A stretch of 47,241 nt of DNA from Planctomycetia bacterium (GCA_005772955.1 SXID01000033.1:1-47241); one strand, 5' to 3'; counted from the first letter of the stretch, positions 1-8,235 are shown. Translations and numbers: made by a program. Notes: a model not told the origin generated them from the letters alone.

Positions 1-1
1 G

Positions 2-112
2 AAGGCTCAACGCCAGGAGGGTTCCTTCGGAACAATGAAGCTCTCACCCATCGCCAAAAAGTTACAGAAACTCATCGACGGGGAAGACGCGAACTCGGCC
101 GAACGCGGCTGA
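2..112 (+). CDS. C-terminal fragment of unknown protein
   Basis: An open frame enters from the left edge and ends at the TGA at 110-112, giving 36 residues that finish ...DGEDANSAERG. The stretch from MKLSPIAKK onward is Lys/Leu-rich and probably helical. An internal ATG at 35 could start a very short peptide, but an open frame running back to the edge makes the tail of a longer gene more likely. A strong hairpin follows 37 bases after the stop, which supports a real gene end. Too little is visible to name a family. Confidence 0.5.
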   Translation, partial: KAQRQEGSFGTMKLSPIAKKLQKLIDGEDANSAERG

Positions 113-148
113 GTTACAAGTCCACAGCGCAAGCCCCTCACAACGAAG

Positions 149-177
149 AAACCCGCCCACGCAACGCGGGCGGGTTT
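149..177. terminator. Perfect 10-bp hairpin between convergent genes
   Basis: Bases 149-158 (AAACCCGCCC) pair perfectly with 168-177 (GGGCGGGTTT) around a 9-base loop. The GC-rich stem is flanked by A-runs on one side and T-runs on the other, so it can act on both strands. It sits between the gene ending at 112 and the minus-strand FHA gene ending at 202. Confidence 0.85.
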
Positions 178-201
178 ACGTTGCGTTGTTTCCGGGCCGG
201 G

Positions 202-627
202 CTACTTCTGACCCTTTCGGCCTGGTTGGTCCGGCTGTTTTGGTTTCTCAAGACCGGCTTTCTCCAGCAGGGAGGGGCCTAACACGTTGTCTTCCGGTTC
301 CGCGAACACCTCGTCGACCTTCACCCCGACCCCGATCTCGTACTGGATGAGGTATTTGTGCTTGGCGATTTCGATCTCGTCGCCGGGACGCAGAGGGCGT
401 TGCCGGGTGCGCTCGCCGTTCACCTTCACGCCGTTAGTGCTGTTCGTGTCACGGAGGTGCCATACGCCGTTGCGCAGGGACAACTCGCAGTGCGTTCCAG
501 AGACGTTCTGGAACTTCAGACAGATATCACACGACTCGCGACGCCCGAGCGTCATTATCTCGTTGACGAGCGGGATTGTGTCGCCGCCGCCTACCGGGAC
601 GAGTTGTCCGAAGTGGCCCTCTGCCAT
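202..627 (-). CDS. FHA domain protein
   Basis: A 141-residue cytoplasmic protein that is mostly one forkhead-associated domain, a phosphothreonine-peptide binding fold. Family marks are visible in order: GRR at residues 28-30, the S43/H46 pair and the TNSTNG turn at 61-66 followed by VKVNG. A charged C-terminal tail rich in Pro, Lys and Gln follows residue about 100. I start it at the ATG ending at 627 because the frame upstream of it (to 747) has no family resemblance; a GAGG stretch lies roughly ten bases before this ATG. It probably reads phosphorylation by Ser/Thr kinases, which planctomycetes have in number; the partner is not visible here. The PP2C phosphatase at 6663-7418 belongs to the same general signalling world but is not adjacent. 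Confidence 0.85.
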   Translation of the reverse strand: MAEGHFGQLVPVGGGDTIPLVNEIMTLGRRESCDICLKFQNVSGTHCELSLRNGVWHLRDTNSTNGVKVNGERTRQRPLRPGDEIEIAKHKYLIQYEIGVGVKVDEVFAEPEDNVLGPSLLEKAGLEKPKQPDQPGRKGQK

Positions 628-756
628 GACCGTGCCTCGTCTGGAGATGAAGAGATTGATTCCGAATAGAGTGGGCGAATATCCACCTTTATCGTAACCG
701 GTCGCGAGCCGGATGCCAGCAACAACGCCCGCTTCCCCTTCTCCCAATCAACGTGA

Positions 757-794
757 ACCGCCGCCCGAACGGGTTGGCCCGTTTGGGCGGCGGT
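757..794 (-). terminator. GC-rich hairpin after the secreted protein gene
   Basis: Bases 757-773 pair with 778-794, a 17-bp stem with one G-T mismatch and a TTGG loop. It lies about 20 bases past the stop of the minus-strand gene ending at 815. No clear U-tract follows, so termination is an inference. Confidence 0.55.
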
Positions 795-814
795 GGAGTT
801 TCAACGCGGCGCAC

Positions 815-1279
815 TTAGCGCCCCGGCAGTGGCGTAGGCGGTGGGAGTGGCATCGGCAGTGGCATCGCCTGCGGATACGGCTGCGGGGGGTAACCGTAGC
901 CAGCACCATAGCCGTAGTTGGGTTGCGCGCCGGGGAAGTACGGGTTCACCGGGAAGTTGCCCGTCATCGGCGGTCCGTAGAACGCGCCGCCGTTGATCGG
1001 AGCTGGCGTCAGGAAGTGACCGTCGTAAGGCCAGTACTGATACCATGGAGCGGCCTGGAACACAGGTAGCTTCGGCTTCGGCTGGAACAGGTTTAGCCCG
1101 AGGCCGGATTGTGAGCCGAACAGGGTTGTCCGTTGCGGTGGAGGCCCACCCGGACCACGACCGCCAGGGCCACACCCGACACATGGTGGGCCGAAGTTGC
1201 CGGCCAATGCGCGGTCCGCGTTGGCACCAATCGCCAACGCGACCCCCGCGACGAGCACGAACGAGCGGAGCAGTTTCAT
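815..1279 (-). CDS. Secreted Gly/Pro/Tyr-rich protein
   Basis: A 154-residue exported protein of unknown function. Residues 1-27 form a signal peptide (MKLLRSF, a hydrophobic Val/Ala/Leu stretch, then ADRALAG). The mature part begins with a Gly/Pro-rich CVGCGPGGRGPGG segment, contains FGSQSGLGLNLFQPK, and ends in a low-complexity Pro/Tyr/Gly tail with repeats of the MPLPMPLPPP type. The start is the ATG ending at 1279, preceded by an AAAGGA ribosome binding site; the frame upstream is unlikely to be translated. The GLNLF motif and the following Tyr-rich segment are shared with the next upstream gene at 1419-2138, so the two look like paralogues in tandem. A cell-surface or periplasmic structural role is possible but not shown. 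Confidence 0.75.
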   Translation of the reverse strand: MKLLRSFVLVAGVALAIGANADRALAGNFGPPCVGCGPGGRGPGGPPPQRTTLFGSQSGLGLNLFQPKPKLPVFQAAPWYQYWPYDGHFLTPAPINGGAFYGPPMTGNFPVNPYFPGAQPNYGYGAGYGYPPQPYPQAMPLPMPLPPPTPLPGR

Positions 1280-1418
1280 TTCGGTGGTCCTTTCCATGGG
1301 CCTCGATGCACCTCCAGGTGAGCGCACCGAGCGAGCTTCGAAACAGGCCCAGACCGGAACGCGAGCGTTCCGCCGAGCTGACTGGTCGCACATCCGATGC
1401 GCCCGGCCGGGGAACACG

Positions 1419-2138
1419 TCACTTCGTTGGCTCCGCTACTGGCCCCAGGTCCAGTACGGGGTTTAGCGTCGGGGTCTCCGAGTAGAAAGTCGCGGACTGG
1501 TCCGGGGAGCCGACGCCCGAAAAGCGGGGAAGCACATCGCCAGTCGGCAACGCTGGTGCCACCACCGCGACCGCGCCGCACGAGGAACACGACTTGTTGA
1601 ACAGCCCAAATGACCGGCCGTGCAGCCACACGTGACCGCGATACCAGCCGCCATGCAGCCACGACGCGTGCCAGAACCCGCCCGTGGAAAACCCGAACTT
1701 GTGGAACAGATCCCAGTGCGGCAACCCGAGGTGCGGCAGACCGATCCGGTGGAAGTCGGGACGCGCGAAGCCGACACGACCGAAGCCGAGGCGTGGGCGG
1801 TTTTCAAGGTTCTGGTTCCAACCGTATCTGTTGCTGTTCGGGTCGTCTGTCCCCTGACGCTGATCGGGCGGCACCCAGTTCCGGTACGGATCCCCGTAGA
1901 AGAACGGGTCGTAGCGGAGGTATTCGTCCCACGGGCCGTACGGCTTGAACGGGTAATAGCCGTAGTACGGTCCGTAGTTGAACAAAGGCCCGTGCTGGTG
2001 GATGCCCTTGAACAGGTTGAGACCGAAATCACCGGACCCAAACCCGCGGTACGGGGTTGGGTTCGCCGCGGTCTTGCTCGCTGTCGTTAGAAAGAGGAGG
2101 GGCACCGCCATGAGGGCGGCAATCGAAAGGCGTCTCAT
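1419..2138 (-). CDS. Secreted Tyr/Gly/His-rich protein
   Basis: A 239-residue exported protein of unknown function. Residues 1-25 are a signal peptide (MRRLSIAALMAVPLLFLT). The mature part holds the FGLNLFKG motif shared with the neighbour at 815-1279, then Tyr/Pro-rich stretches (YGPYYGYYPFKPYGPW), a His/Gly/Phe-rich middle with repeated GLPHLGLPHWDLF-type units, and a short KSCSSCG pair of cysteines close to the C-terminus. The ATG ending at 2138 is chosen because it begins the signal peptide. Composition resembles small exported proteins common in planctomycetes. The function is unknown. Confidence 0.75.
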   Translation of the reverse strand: MRRLSIAALMAVPLLFLTTASKTAANPTPYRGFGSGDFGLNLFKGIHQHGPLFNYGPYYGYYPFKPYGPWDEYLRYDPFFYGDPYRNWVPPDQRQGTDDPNSNRYGWNQNLENRPRLGFGRVGFARPDFHRIGLPHLGLPHWDLFHKFGFSTGGFWHASWLHGGWYRGHVWLHGRSFGLFNKSCSSCGAVAVVAPALPTGDVLPRFSGVGSPDQSATFYSETPTLNPVLDLGPVAEPTK

Positions 2139-2325
2139 CGGCGCGAATCCTTGCGGTGCTGCCCGCTGCGGGCCGAGGCCCGTCCCCGTCCATGCCGCGG
2201 GCACACGAAATCTGCCCCGCGAACGTGCCGTACGCCAGCGAAAACGTCGGGAAGTACACCATGCCGAACTCGCCGGCACTGGCGCGACCTGAACAACTGG
2301 AAGGGCACTCAGAACGGGGCGCGCC

Positions 2326-3210
2326 TCAACGAACGGCGCATCCGATCCGGTCGCGGAGTGCGATTAATTCGTCTGACGTGATCGCGTAAGATCCGACGCG
2401 CCGGTGCGCCGGGTCCGGGCCGTGGCAGTCGCTTCCGCCGCTGATCGCGAAGCCGAACCGCGAGGCGGCCTTGCGGAGGTGCGCCGCGGGCGAACTCCGA
2501 CCCCACGGGTACACCACTTCCAGCGCATCAAGCCCCACTTCGCGGAGGCTTGCAAACTGCTCGTCAGCGAGGTCACTCGGCGGGTGCGCCAGTGATGCGA
2601 CGCCGCCAGCCGCGTGAACAAGTGCGATTGCTTCCTCAATAGGAACGAGTGCTTTCGATCGCACCTTCTTGGCCAGTGGGTTCACAAACAGGTGGAACGC
2701 TTCGGTTCGCGTGGCCGCTGCGCCGCACCCAACGACCAGGCTCGCGACGTGCCGCCGACCGAGGCTGACGGTCGCTTCTTCGACCAACCGCACGCGCGAC
2801 TCAGCGACCGGAACGCCGCGCTCGGGAAGCAACGCGACGATCTCGCGGAATCGGTCGCGACGCGATTTGCACACGACCGCGAGCGCCGCGTTCAGGTCTG
2901 CGTGATCGGTGCGCACGAAGTAGCCGAGCAGGTGGAACTCGCGCCTCGCGAACGCGGTGCTGATCTCCACGCCCGAGACGAGTTCAATCGCGTCCCCGGC
3001 GGCTTGCTGCGCCTCCGCGATGCCCGCGAGCGTGTCGTGGTCGGTGACGGCGACGGCGCGTAATCCGGCCTGACGCGCGAGCGCGACGACCTGCGACGCG
3101 GTGTATTCGCCGTCGCTCGCGGTGGTGTGGCTGTGTAGGTCCGCCCGCGCCGGGGCGTCGAGTTGTGCGAGCCGGCCGCAGAGGTGCGTGAAGGGGGAAC
3201 GTTTGGGCAT
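2326..3210 (-). CDS. PHP-domain phosphoesterase (RNase AM / YciV-like)
   Basis: A 294-residue PHP (polymerase and histidinol phosphatase) metal-dependent phosphoesterase. Metal-site motifs appear in the expected order: DLHSHTTASDG at 24-34, TDHDT at 56-60, GVEIS at 80-84, a SLAHP histidine and a C-terminal SGGSDCHG. This architecture matches the TrpH/YciV family, whose members hydrolyse 3',5'-nucleotide bisphosphates or trim 5' ends of RNA; the exact substrate cannot be told from sequence. I prefer the ATG ending at 3210 over the in-frame TTG at 3216. The gene starts about 15 bases after the nusB stop (the TTG would leave 8), so the two are almost certainly co-transcribed. Confidence 0.85.
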   Translation of the reverse strand: MPKRSPFTHLCGRLAQLDAPARADLHSHTTASDGEYTASQVVALARQAGLRAVAVTDHDTLAGIAEAQQAAGDAIELVSGVEISTAFARREFHLLGYFVRTDHADLNAALAVVCKSRRDRFREIVALLPERGVPVAESRVRLVEEATVSLGRRHVASLVVGCGAAATRTEAFHLFVNPLAKKVRSKALVPIEEAIALVHAAGGVASLAHPPSDLADEQFASLREVGLDALEVVYPWGRSSPAAHLRKAASRFGFAISGGSDCHGPDPAHRRVGSYAITSDELIALRDRIGCAVR

Positions 3211-3224
3211 TGGCAAACGCGGAG

Positions 3225-3674
3225 TTACGCGGGCGGGGCGGCTTCGACTTCGGTCTTCTCGGCCTTTCGCAGTTTCCCAACGCGGTCCAGCACGCCGTTC
3301 ACGAACGCGGGGGAATCCTCGGAGCCGAACCGCTTCGCCAGTTCGATGGCCTCGTCGAGGACTACTTCCAGTGGCGGGTTACTCTTCTCGAATAACAGTT
3401 CGTAAGCGCCGAGCCGTAGCACGTTTCGGTCCACGGGTGTCATGCGCGTCAGCCGCCAGTTGGTCGCGGCGGACTTCAACGCTTCGTCGATCTCGTCTTT
3501 GTGCGCGACGACGCCATCAAGTAGCGAGAGGCTGTACTGCTCCATGTCGGCGTCTGCGAGGAGTCGGTCACGGACGAACCCTGCAACCGCCTTACGCGGG
3601 ACTGGGGCCGGGTTTTGGTCCCACTGAAACAGCAGCTGGAGAACCACTTCGCGAGCACGGGAACGGCGGGCCAT
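3225..3674 (-). CDS. nusB: Transcription antitermination factor NusB
   Basis: A 149-residue NusB, close to the usual bacterial length. It has the family opening MARRSRAREVVLQLLFQWD, the middle TRMTPVDRNVLRLGAYELLF and the C-terminal VVLDEAIELAKRFGSEDSPAFVNGVLDRV. NusB binds boxA RNA with ribosomal protein S10 and supports antitermination on rRNA operons. The last dozen residues (EKTEVEAAPPA) are a charged tail past the conserved fold. It is the first gene of a two-gene unit with the PHP phosphoesterase and is divergent from the dehydrogenase at 3783, with a 108-base shared upstream region. Confidence 0.95.
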   Translation of the reverse strand: MARRSRAREVVLQLLFQWDQNPAPVPRKAVAGFVRDRLLADADMEQYSLSLLDGVVAHKDEIDEALKSAATNWRLTRMTPVDRNVLRLGAYELLFEKSNPPLEVVLDEAIELAKRFGSEDSPAFVNGVLDRVGKLRKAEKTEVEAAPPA

Positions 3675-3782
3675 ATGCGATTATCTCGGTGAGGGGACAT
3701 CTATCATGCTAGTAGCTTTCTCCCTCGCGAGAAATAGAACGCACTCATCCGCTGGAAGTCGTCACGTTTCGAGTACCCACCC

Positions 3783-4775
3783 ATGCCGCGTTTCCGTGTT
3801 GTCGTTGCAGATTTTTTGGCCGATGCGCTCAAACCCGAGCGGGAGTTGCTCGGCGATATTGCCGACGTCGTCGCGCTGAACGCGACCTCCGAAGCCGACA
3901 TGGTCGGCCACATCGACACTGCGGACGCGGTGATGGTGTACCACAACATCGCGATCACGAAGGACACGATCTCACGGTTGCAGAACTGCAAACTCCTCGT
4001 ACGGTGCGGGGTCGGGTTCGACAACATCGATCACCAGTTCGCGCGGACGCGTGGCATTCCGGTGGGAAACGTCCCGGACTACGGCACCGAGGAAGTCGCG
4101 GACTCCGCCATCGGCTTGATGCTCGCCCTCACGCGAGGCATCAGTTTCTTCAACAACCGGCTCCAGCGGAAAGCTGGCGACTGGAGTTACATGCAAGGCG
4201 CCCCGCTGGTGCGGCTCCGCGGGCGTGTGTTCGGCGTGATCGGCCTCGGCCGCATCGGGACTGCCGTGGCACTCCGCGCGAAGGCGCTCGGAATGGATGT
4301 CGCATTCTACGACCCGCACAAGCAGGACGGGTACGACAAGGCGCTGGGCATCCGGCGAGTCGAGAAACTGAACGACCTGTTCCGACAGGCGTTTGTGATC
4401 AGCGTTCACTGCCCTCTGACGGATGAGTCGCGACACATCGTGGACGCTCGCGGCATCGGTCTCATGGCAAACGGGACTTACCTCGTGAACACCGCACGCG
4501 GCGCAACAGTGGACGCAACCGTGATCCCGGAAGCGATCCGGTCCGGTCGGCTTGCGGGCGCAGCAATCGACGTATTACCGTTCGAGCCGCCACCGGACGA
4601 CCACCCGCTGTTGGTCGCGTGGCGAGATTCGTCCGATCCGTGCTACGACCGAGTGATTCTGAACCCGCACTCCGCGTTCTACTCGGAGGAGGGTTTGCTC
4701 GACATGCGCGTGAAGGGCGCTCAGGCGTGCCGCCGCGCACTACTTGGCGAACCGTTGCGGAATGTGGTGAACTGA
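3783..4775 (+). CDS. D-isomer 2-hydroxyacid dehydrogenase, CtBP-like
   Basis: A 330-residue NAD-dependent dehydrogenase of the D-2-hydroxyacid family. The nucleotide-binding Rossmann motif GLGRIGTAVALRAKALGM lies at about 150-168, followed by the acidic YDPHK. The catalytic set is visible: Arg in NTARGATVD (about 239), the acidic residue in LPFEPPPDD and His in NPHSAFYSEE. The C-terminal half, with SAFYSEEGLLDMR, is typical of the C-terminal-binding-protein subgroup. Substrate is not predictable. A second dehydrogenase of the same superfamily lies at 36809-37819 but differs clearly. The stop codon lies inside a hairpin shared with the convergent PilZ gene. Confidence 0.9.
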   Translation: MPRFRVVVADFLADALKPERELLGDIADVVALNATSEADMVGHIDTADAVMVYHNIAITKDTISRLQNCKLLVRCGVGFDNIDHQFARTRGIPVGNVPDYGTEEVADSAIGLMLALTRGISFFNNRLQRKAGDWSYMQGAPLVRLRGRVFGVIGLGRIGTAVALRAKALGMDVAFYDPHKQDGYDKALGIRRVEKLNDLFRQAFVISVHCPLTDESRHIVDARGIGLMANGTYLVNTARGATVDATVIPEAIRSGRLAGAAIDVLPFEPPPDDHPLLVAWRDSSDPCYDRVILNPHSAFYSEEGLLDMRVKGAQACRRALLGEPLRNVVN

Positions 4776-4797
4776 AGAGAACCCCTTCTCTTCAGTT
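4770..4797. terminator. Bidirectional terminator covering both stop codons
   Basis: Bases 4770-4781 (AACTGAAGAGAA) and 4786-4797 (TTCTCTTCAGTT) form a perfect 12-bp stem with a CCCC loop. The dehydrogenase stop (4773-4775) lies in the left arm and the PilZ stop (4792-4794) in the right arm, so each gene ends in the same position of the palindrome. The stem is AT-rich at its base, and each strand reads A-rich then T-rich, as expected of a two-way terminator. Confidence 0.85.
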
Positions 4798-5166
4798 CAT
4801 GTCACTCCATTCCGCTACGAACGGCTTCATCTGCTCTGCGGTGAGCGGGTGGTCGAAGTGGGCGCCGATGAAGTAATCGCTGGTGCCCAACAACCTCAAG
4901 TGTACCACCTTCATCGCGACGCGCTGCATCGCTTCACCGACCACCGTTTCCAGATAGCCCGTCAGCGCCGTGCTTGCGGGTTGCGGTGTGTTCAAGAGCA
5001 TACTGATCCCGGTTCGCGAGATGTTCCACACCAGCGCGAGCGGGGTGGGACCGCCATTGGGCGAGTCGAGCCGGCATACGGTGCCCATCGCGGGTTGCCG
5101 GCGGGGGGCGATCCGGCGTTCGTCAGTTCGTGCGAGAGCCACGGTGGAAATGGGGGCTGCGCTCAT
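4792..5166 (-). CDS. PilZ domain protein
   Basis: A 124-residue protein consisting of a single PilZ fold, the usual receptor domain for cyclic di-GMP. The RxxxR-type binding stretch is seen as ERRIAPRRQP (residues 16-25) and the second motif as NISRTGI (48-54), which fits the (D/N)xSxxG consensus. Length is normal for a stand-alone PilZ protein. A strong GAGGAG ribosome binding site precedes the ATG. It lies 59 bases downstream of the glycosyltransferase gene on the same strand, so co-transcription and c-di-GMP control of a surface polysaccharide are plausible, but this is inferred from position only. Confidence 0.85.
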   Translation of the reverse strand: MSAAPISTVALARTDERRIAPRRQPAMGTVCRLDSPNGGPTPLALVWNISRTGISMLLNTPQPASTALTGYLETVVGEAMQRVAMKVVHLRLLGTSDYFIGAHFDHPLTAEQMKPFVAEWSDMN

Positions 5167-5225
5167 AGGTGTCTCCTCGGGGCAACTCCATTATTTTACC
5201 GCACGCAGTTGTTGTCCAGTGAGGA

Positions 5226-6383
5226 TTACGCCGCCTTTCTCACTTCCGCGGGTGCGCCGCGTAGCACGGAATCGAGGTAGCCGAACAGTTCTGACTCGAA
5301 CCGATCCTTGCGGAACAGCACCGATTGCCGGCGCGCCGCTCGCGGGTCGAACCGGTCGCTCTCGCGCTCGAACCGCTCAATTGCGTCACAGGCCGCGTCC
5401 GTCGTTTGCTCCGCGAAGAACACGCCGGTCGGTTCATTCGAGTCACCGAGCGGGCGCACGGTTTCCGCTAGCCCGCCGCGTGCGAAACCGATCACCGGGC
5501 ACCCGCAACCTTGCGCTTCCAGAGGGACGATGCCGAAATCTTCTTCACCCGGGAACAGCAGTGCCTTCGCGCGGCGTAGGTGGTCGCGAATCACTTCGTC
5601 TGGCTGCCACCCCAGGAAGCTCACGTTCGGACCCGCGGTCGCTTTCAGTTTCGCAGCGTGCTGACCGCTGCCGATCACGATGAGCTTCTTGCCGAGTGTC
5701 GTGCAGGCGTCGATCGCGAGATCGAACCGCTTGTACGGCGCGAGTGCCGAAACCACGAGATAGAAGTCCTCGCGAGTCTGGTTCGAGGGAGTGTAGAAGT
5801 CCGTGTCCACGGGTGGGTAGATCACGACCGCGTCGCGGTTGTAGCAGTCGCGGATGCGGTCGCGCACCGTGTTGCTGATCGCGACGAAGTGCGTGACGCG
5901 GTTCGCGGTCCGGCGATCCCATTCGCGGATACGACCCAAGAGTGCGTCCACTGCTTTCGCCTTCAACCGGCCGACGAACCCGGTTTTCTGGAAGTACGCG
6001 TCCTTCATGTGCCAGGCGTATCGCATCGGCGTGAAGCAGTAGCACACGTGCGGCACGGCTTTCGGCGTGCGTGCGGACTTCGCAACCGCGTGACTCAGGC
6101 TTACCACGAGGTCCGCGTCGGTCACGTTCCAACCGGCCGCGAATGGCATCAGTGGTAAGAGATAGCGGTAGTAACGATCGACCTTCGGCAGCGCGTTCAG
6201 GAAACTCGGGTGAACGCGTGTGCGTTCGATTGCCGGCGAGACGCTGCCACGCTTGTGGAGGAGCGTGAAGAGCGTTGCGTCCGGCCAGCGGCGGCACAAC
6301 GGTTCGAGGCATTTCTCGCCTCCGCGAGTGCCGGTCAACCAGTCGTGGACCAACACCACTCGTTCGCGTCGCCCGGCGTCCAT
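5226..6383 (-). CDS. Glycosyltransferase family 4 (GT-B)
   Basis: A 385-residue cytoplasmic GT-B glycosyltransferase. The N-terminal half opens VVLVHDWLTGTRGGEKCLE, the usual Gly-rich acceptor-side loop. The C-terminal half begins at YLVVSALAPYKRFDLAI and contains the nucleotide-sugar EX7E-type motif EEDFGIVPLEAQGCGCPVIG at about 279-300. The order and length match GT4 enzymes that add mannose or similar sugars to lipid-linked or surface glycans. The ATG ending at 6383 is chosen: AGGGAGA sits just upstream, and the 87 codons before it look non-coding. It is divergent from the PP2C gene and probably co-transcribed with the PilZ gene. The sugar and acceptor are unknown. Confidence 0.9.
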   Translation of the reverse strand: MDAGRRERVVLVHDWLTGTRGGEKCLEPLCRRWPDATLFTLLHKRGSVSPAIERTRVHPSFLNALPKVDRYYRYLLPLMPFAAGWNVTDADLVVSLSHAVAKSARTPKAVPHVCYCFTPMRYAWHMKDAYFQKTGFVGRLKAKAVDALLGRIREWDRRTANRVTHFVAISNTVRDRIRDCYNRDAVVIYPPVDTDFYTPSNQTREDFYLVVSALAPYKRFDLAIDACTTLGKKLIVIGSGQHAAKLKATAGPNVSFLGWQPDEVIRDHLRRAKALLFPGEEDFGIVPLEAQGCGCPVIGFARGGLAETVRPLGDSNEPTGVFFAEQTTDAACDAIERFERESDRFDPRAARRQSVLFRKDRFESELFGYLDSVLRGAPAEVRKAA

Positions 6384-6662
6384 GCGGTCTCCCTGGTCGC
6401 GCGGTTCATATCCCGCGTTTGAAAGATTCGAGGGCGGCAGAGTGTACCGTGAGAAGACAAGAGGCGTAAAGGTGGGCTGGGCAGGGCAGCGTGCCGAACG
6501 GAACCGGTGACGCCAGCGCGGGTTGTGCAGCCCAGAGGAAAACGCCGAATCGCACGTCCCGCGTTGCGTGCCGCGCGGTCGCGTTGTAAGTTGAAAGCAG
6601 TTTCCGTCGCGTTGGGCGGAGCGGCGACCGGTTCCAATTATCACCGGTCAGGGGGACGTTTG
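6384..6662. other. Divergent intergenic region, 279 bp
   Basis: This gap lies between the divergent glycosyltransferase and PP2C genes and should hold both promoters. I see no convincing -35/-10 pair, no strong palindrome and no coding pattern. Reading frames that cross it from both genes are most likely chance open frames. Confidence 0.4.
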
Positions 6663-7418
6663 ATGGCTTTCACACTGAACATCGGTAAGTGCAGCCTGCT
6701 GGGCAACTACCGCGAGAACAACGAAGACTCCATCGACGTCAAGATCTTCCCGGACCTGACCGTGAACATCGTGGCCGACGGGATGGGCGGGCAAGCCGCC
6801 GGCGAAATCGCCAGCCGCAAGTCCGTGGACATCATTCCGAGGGAACTGCGGAAGAACCTCACCCCGCAGCTGAACACCGAAGGCGTGAAGGCCACGATCC
6901 GCCGGGCTATCGTTCAGGCCAACGAAGAAATCATGGCGATGGGTGCCCTCGACAAAGACATGAAGAACATGGGCACGACGGTGGTGATTGCGGTGTGGCG
7001 GAAGGGAAGCGAAATGTTCATCGCGGGCGTAGGCGACAGCCGGTGCTACCTGATCCGCAACAAACGCATTTCTCAACTCACGGTCGATCACTCGCTCGCG
7101 CAGGCGCTGGTAGAAGCCAAGACAATATCCCCCGCTGAGGCGAAGGACCACCGGTTCCGCAACGTGCTCTGGAAGTACCTGGGCAGCAAGGAAGTCGGCG
7201 AAGGCCCAGAGGTGGTTGTCGTCCAACTCCAGGCCGGCGACCGGTTCTTGCTCTGTAGCGACGGCCTCACGGGAGTCGTCACAGACGTAGATCTCGCGGC
7301 GTTCGTGACCGCCGCGACCGACATGCAGCAGTGCGCCGAGGGTTTGGGCCAACTCGCGCTCGACCAGAACTCACGTGACAACGTGTCCTGCGTCGTGATC
7401 GACGTTGTCGAAGGGTAA
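6663..7418 (+). CDS. PP2C-family Ser/Thr protein phosphatase
   Basis: A 251-residue stand-alone PPM/PP2C phosphatase. Metal-binding and catalytic motifs appear in order: RENNED at 17-22, DGMGG at 39-43, GVGDSRCYL at 122-130, CSDGLTG at 198-204 and SRDNVS at 237-242. These Asp residues hold the Mn/Mg pair used to remove phosphate from Ser/Thr. No extra sensor, membrane or kinase domain is present. The start is the ATG at 6663 with GGGGG about nine bases upstream; a longer frame to 6507 exists but its extra residues are not PP2C-like. It probably opposes Hanks-type kinases encoded elsewhere. Confidence 0.93.
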   Translation: MAFTLNIGKCSLLGNYRENNEDSIDVKIFPDLTVNIVADGMGGQAAGEIASRKSVDIIPRELRKNLTPQLNTEGVKATIRRAIVQANEEIMAMGALDKDMKNMGTTVVIAVWRKGSEMFIAGVGDSRCYLIRNKRISQLTVDHSLAQALVEAKTISPAEAKDHRFRNVLWKYLGSKEVGEGPEVVVVQLQAGDRFLLCSDGLTGVVTDVDLAAFVTAATDMQQCAEGLGQLALDQNSRDNVSCVVIDVVEG

Positions 7419-7420
7419 GA

Positions 7421-7451
7421 GGACAACCGGCTTGCGGCTCGCCAGTTGTCC
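7421..7451. terminator. Hairpin between convergent genes
   Basis: Bases 7421-7431 (GGACAACCGGC) pair with 7441-7451 (GCCAGTTGTCC) with one mismatch and a 9-base loop. It fills the short gap between the PP2C stop at 7418 and the minus-strand DUF1080 stop at 7456, so it can serve both genes. Confidence 0.7.
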
Positions 7452-7455
7452 ACTT

Positions 7456-8157
7456 CTACTTCAGTTCTTTGATGTAGATGTTCTTGAACCAGAGCGGGTC
7501 GCCGTGGAACTGAAGTTCGACAGGCCCCTTTTCCGGGACCGGTTTGCCTTTCTCCCAATAGTTCAGCAACTTCCCCTTATCGACCACTAACTCGCCGTTG
7601 AGCTTGACCGTCACCGCGTCGCCGATCACGGTGATGTGGAACGTGTTCCACTGGCCCACTGGCTTGTCGGCCTTCTTCAGCGGGATCTTGGCCTTGTCGC
7701 CAGCGGGGTTGTTCCACAAGCCGCCAGAGCCGGAGTTCTTGTCCACGCCCTTCGCGCCGGGAGTGTTCTCCGAGTCCCAAATCTGCACCTGCGGTTGGCC
7801 GCGAAGGTACAGGCCGCTGTCGCCGTTCTTCTCGATCTTCCAGTCCACCATCAACTCGAAGTTGCCGTAGTCCTTGTCGGTCACGAAGCTGACGCCGCCC
7901 TTGCCGTCGCAGTGGATCGCGCCGTCCGCGACCTTCCAGTGCTCGAGCGCGGTCTTGGTGCGGGTTTCCTGGAGCTTCGCCAGCGCGTCGGGCGCCTGCT
8001 TGGCGCGCTCGGCCATCGTGGTGTGGCCCTTCCACCCGGTCGTGTCTTTGCCGTTGAACAGCGCGGTGAACCCGGACGGTGGCTTGTTGTCTTCGCCGAA
8101 GGCAACGGGCGCGAGAAGCGCGATTACGAGGCTGGCGGCTGCGAGGCGGCTTTTCAT
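7456..8157 (-). CDS. Exported DUF1080 protein (3-keto-disaccharide hydrolase-like)
   Basis: A 233-residue exported protein. Residues 1-21 are a signal peptide (MKSRLAAASLVIALLAPVAFG). The mature part is one DUF1080 domain, a concanavalin-like beta-sandwich: FTALFNGKDTTGWKG near the start, LMVDWKIEKNGDSGLYLRG in the middle, WNTFHITVIGDAVTVKLNG and the C-terminal GPVELQFHGDPLWFKNIYIKEL. Characterised members cleave 3-keto-glycosides, and the family is expanded in planctomycetes; substrate specificity here is unknown. GGAG precedes the ATG. It is convergent with the PP2C gene. Confidence 0.88.
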   Translation of the reverse strand: MKSRLAAASLVIALLAPVAFGEDNKPPSGFTALFNGKDTTGWKGHTTMAERAKQAPDALAKLQETRTKTALEHWKVADGAIHCDGKGGVSFVTDKDYGNFELMVDWKIEKNGDSGLYLRGQPQVQIWDSENTPGAKGVDKNSGSGGLWNNPAGDKAKIPLKKADKPVGQWNTFHITVIGDAVTVKLNGELVVDKGKLLNYWEKGKPVPEKGPVELQFHGDPLWFKNIYIKELK

Positions 8158-8235
8158 GCGGCTACTCCAGAGAGGTTAAAGGTAGGCGGCATCAGGCTAC
8201 CCGCAGGCGCGCCGATGGGCAAGTGGCCGAACCAT

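Noticed and set aside
6507-6662. N-terminal extension of the PP2C gene
   Set aside because: The extra residues are basic and unlike PP2C. The ATG at 6663 has a GGGGG site and starts the domain.
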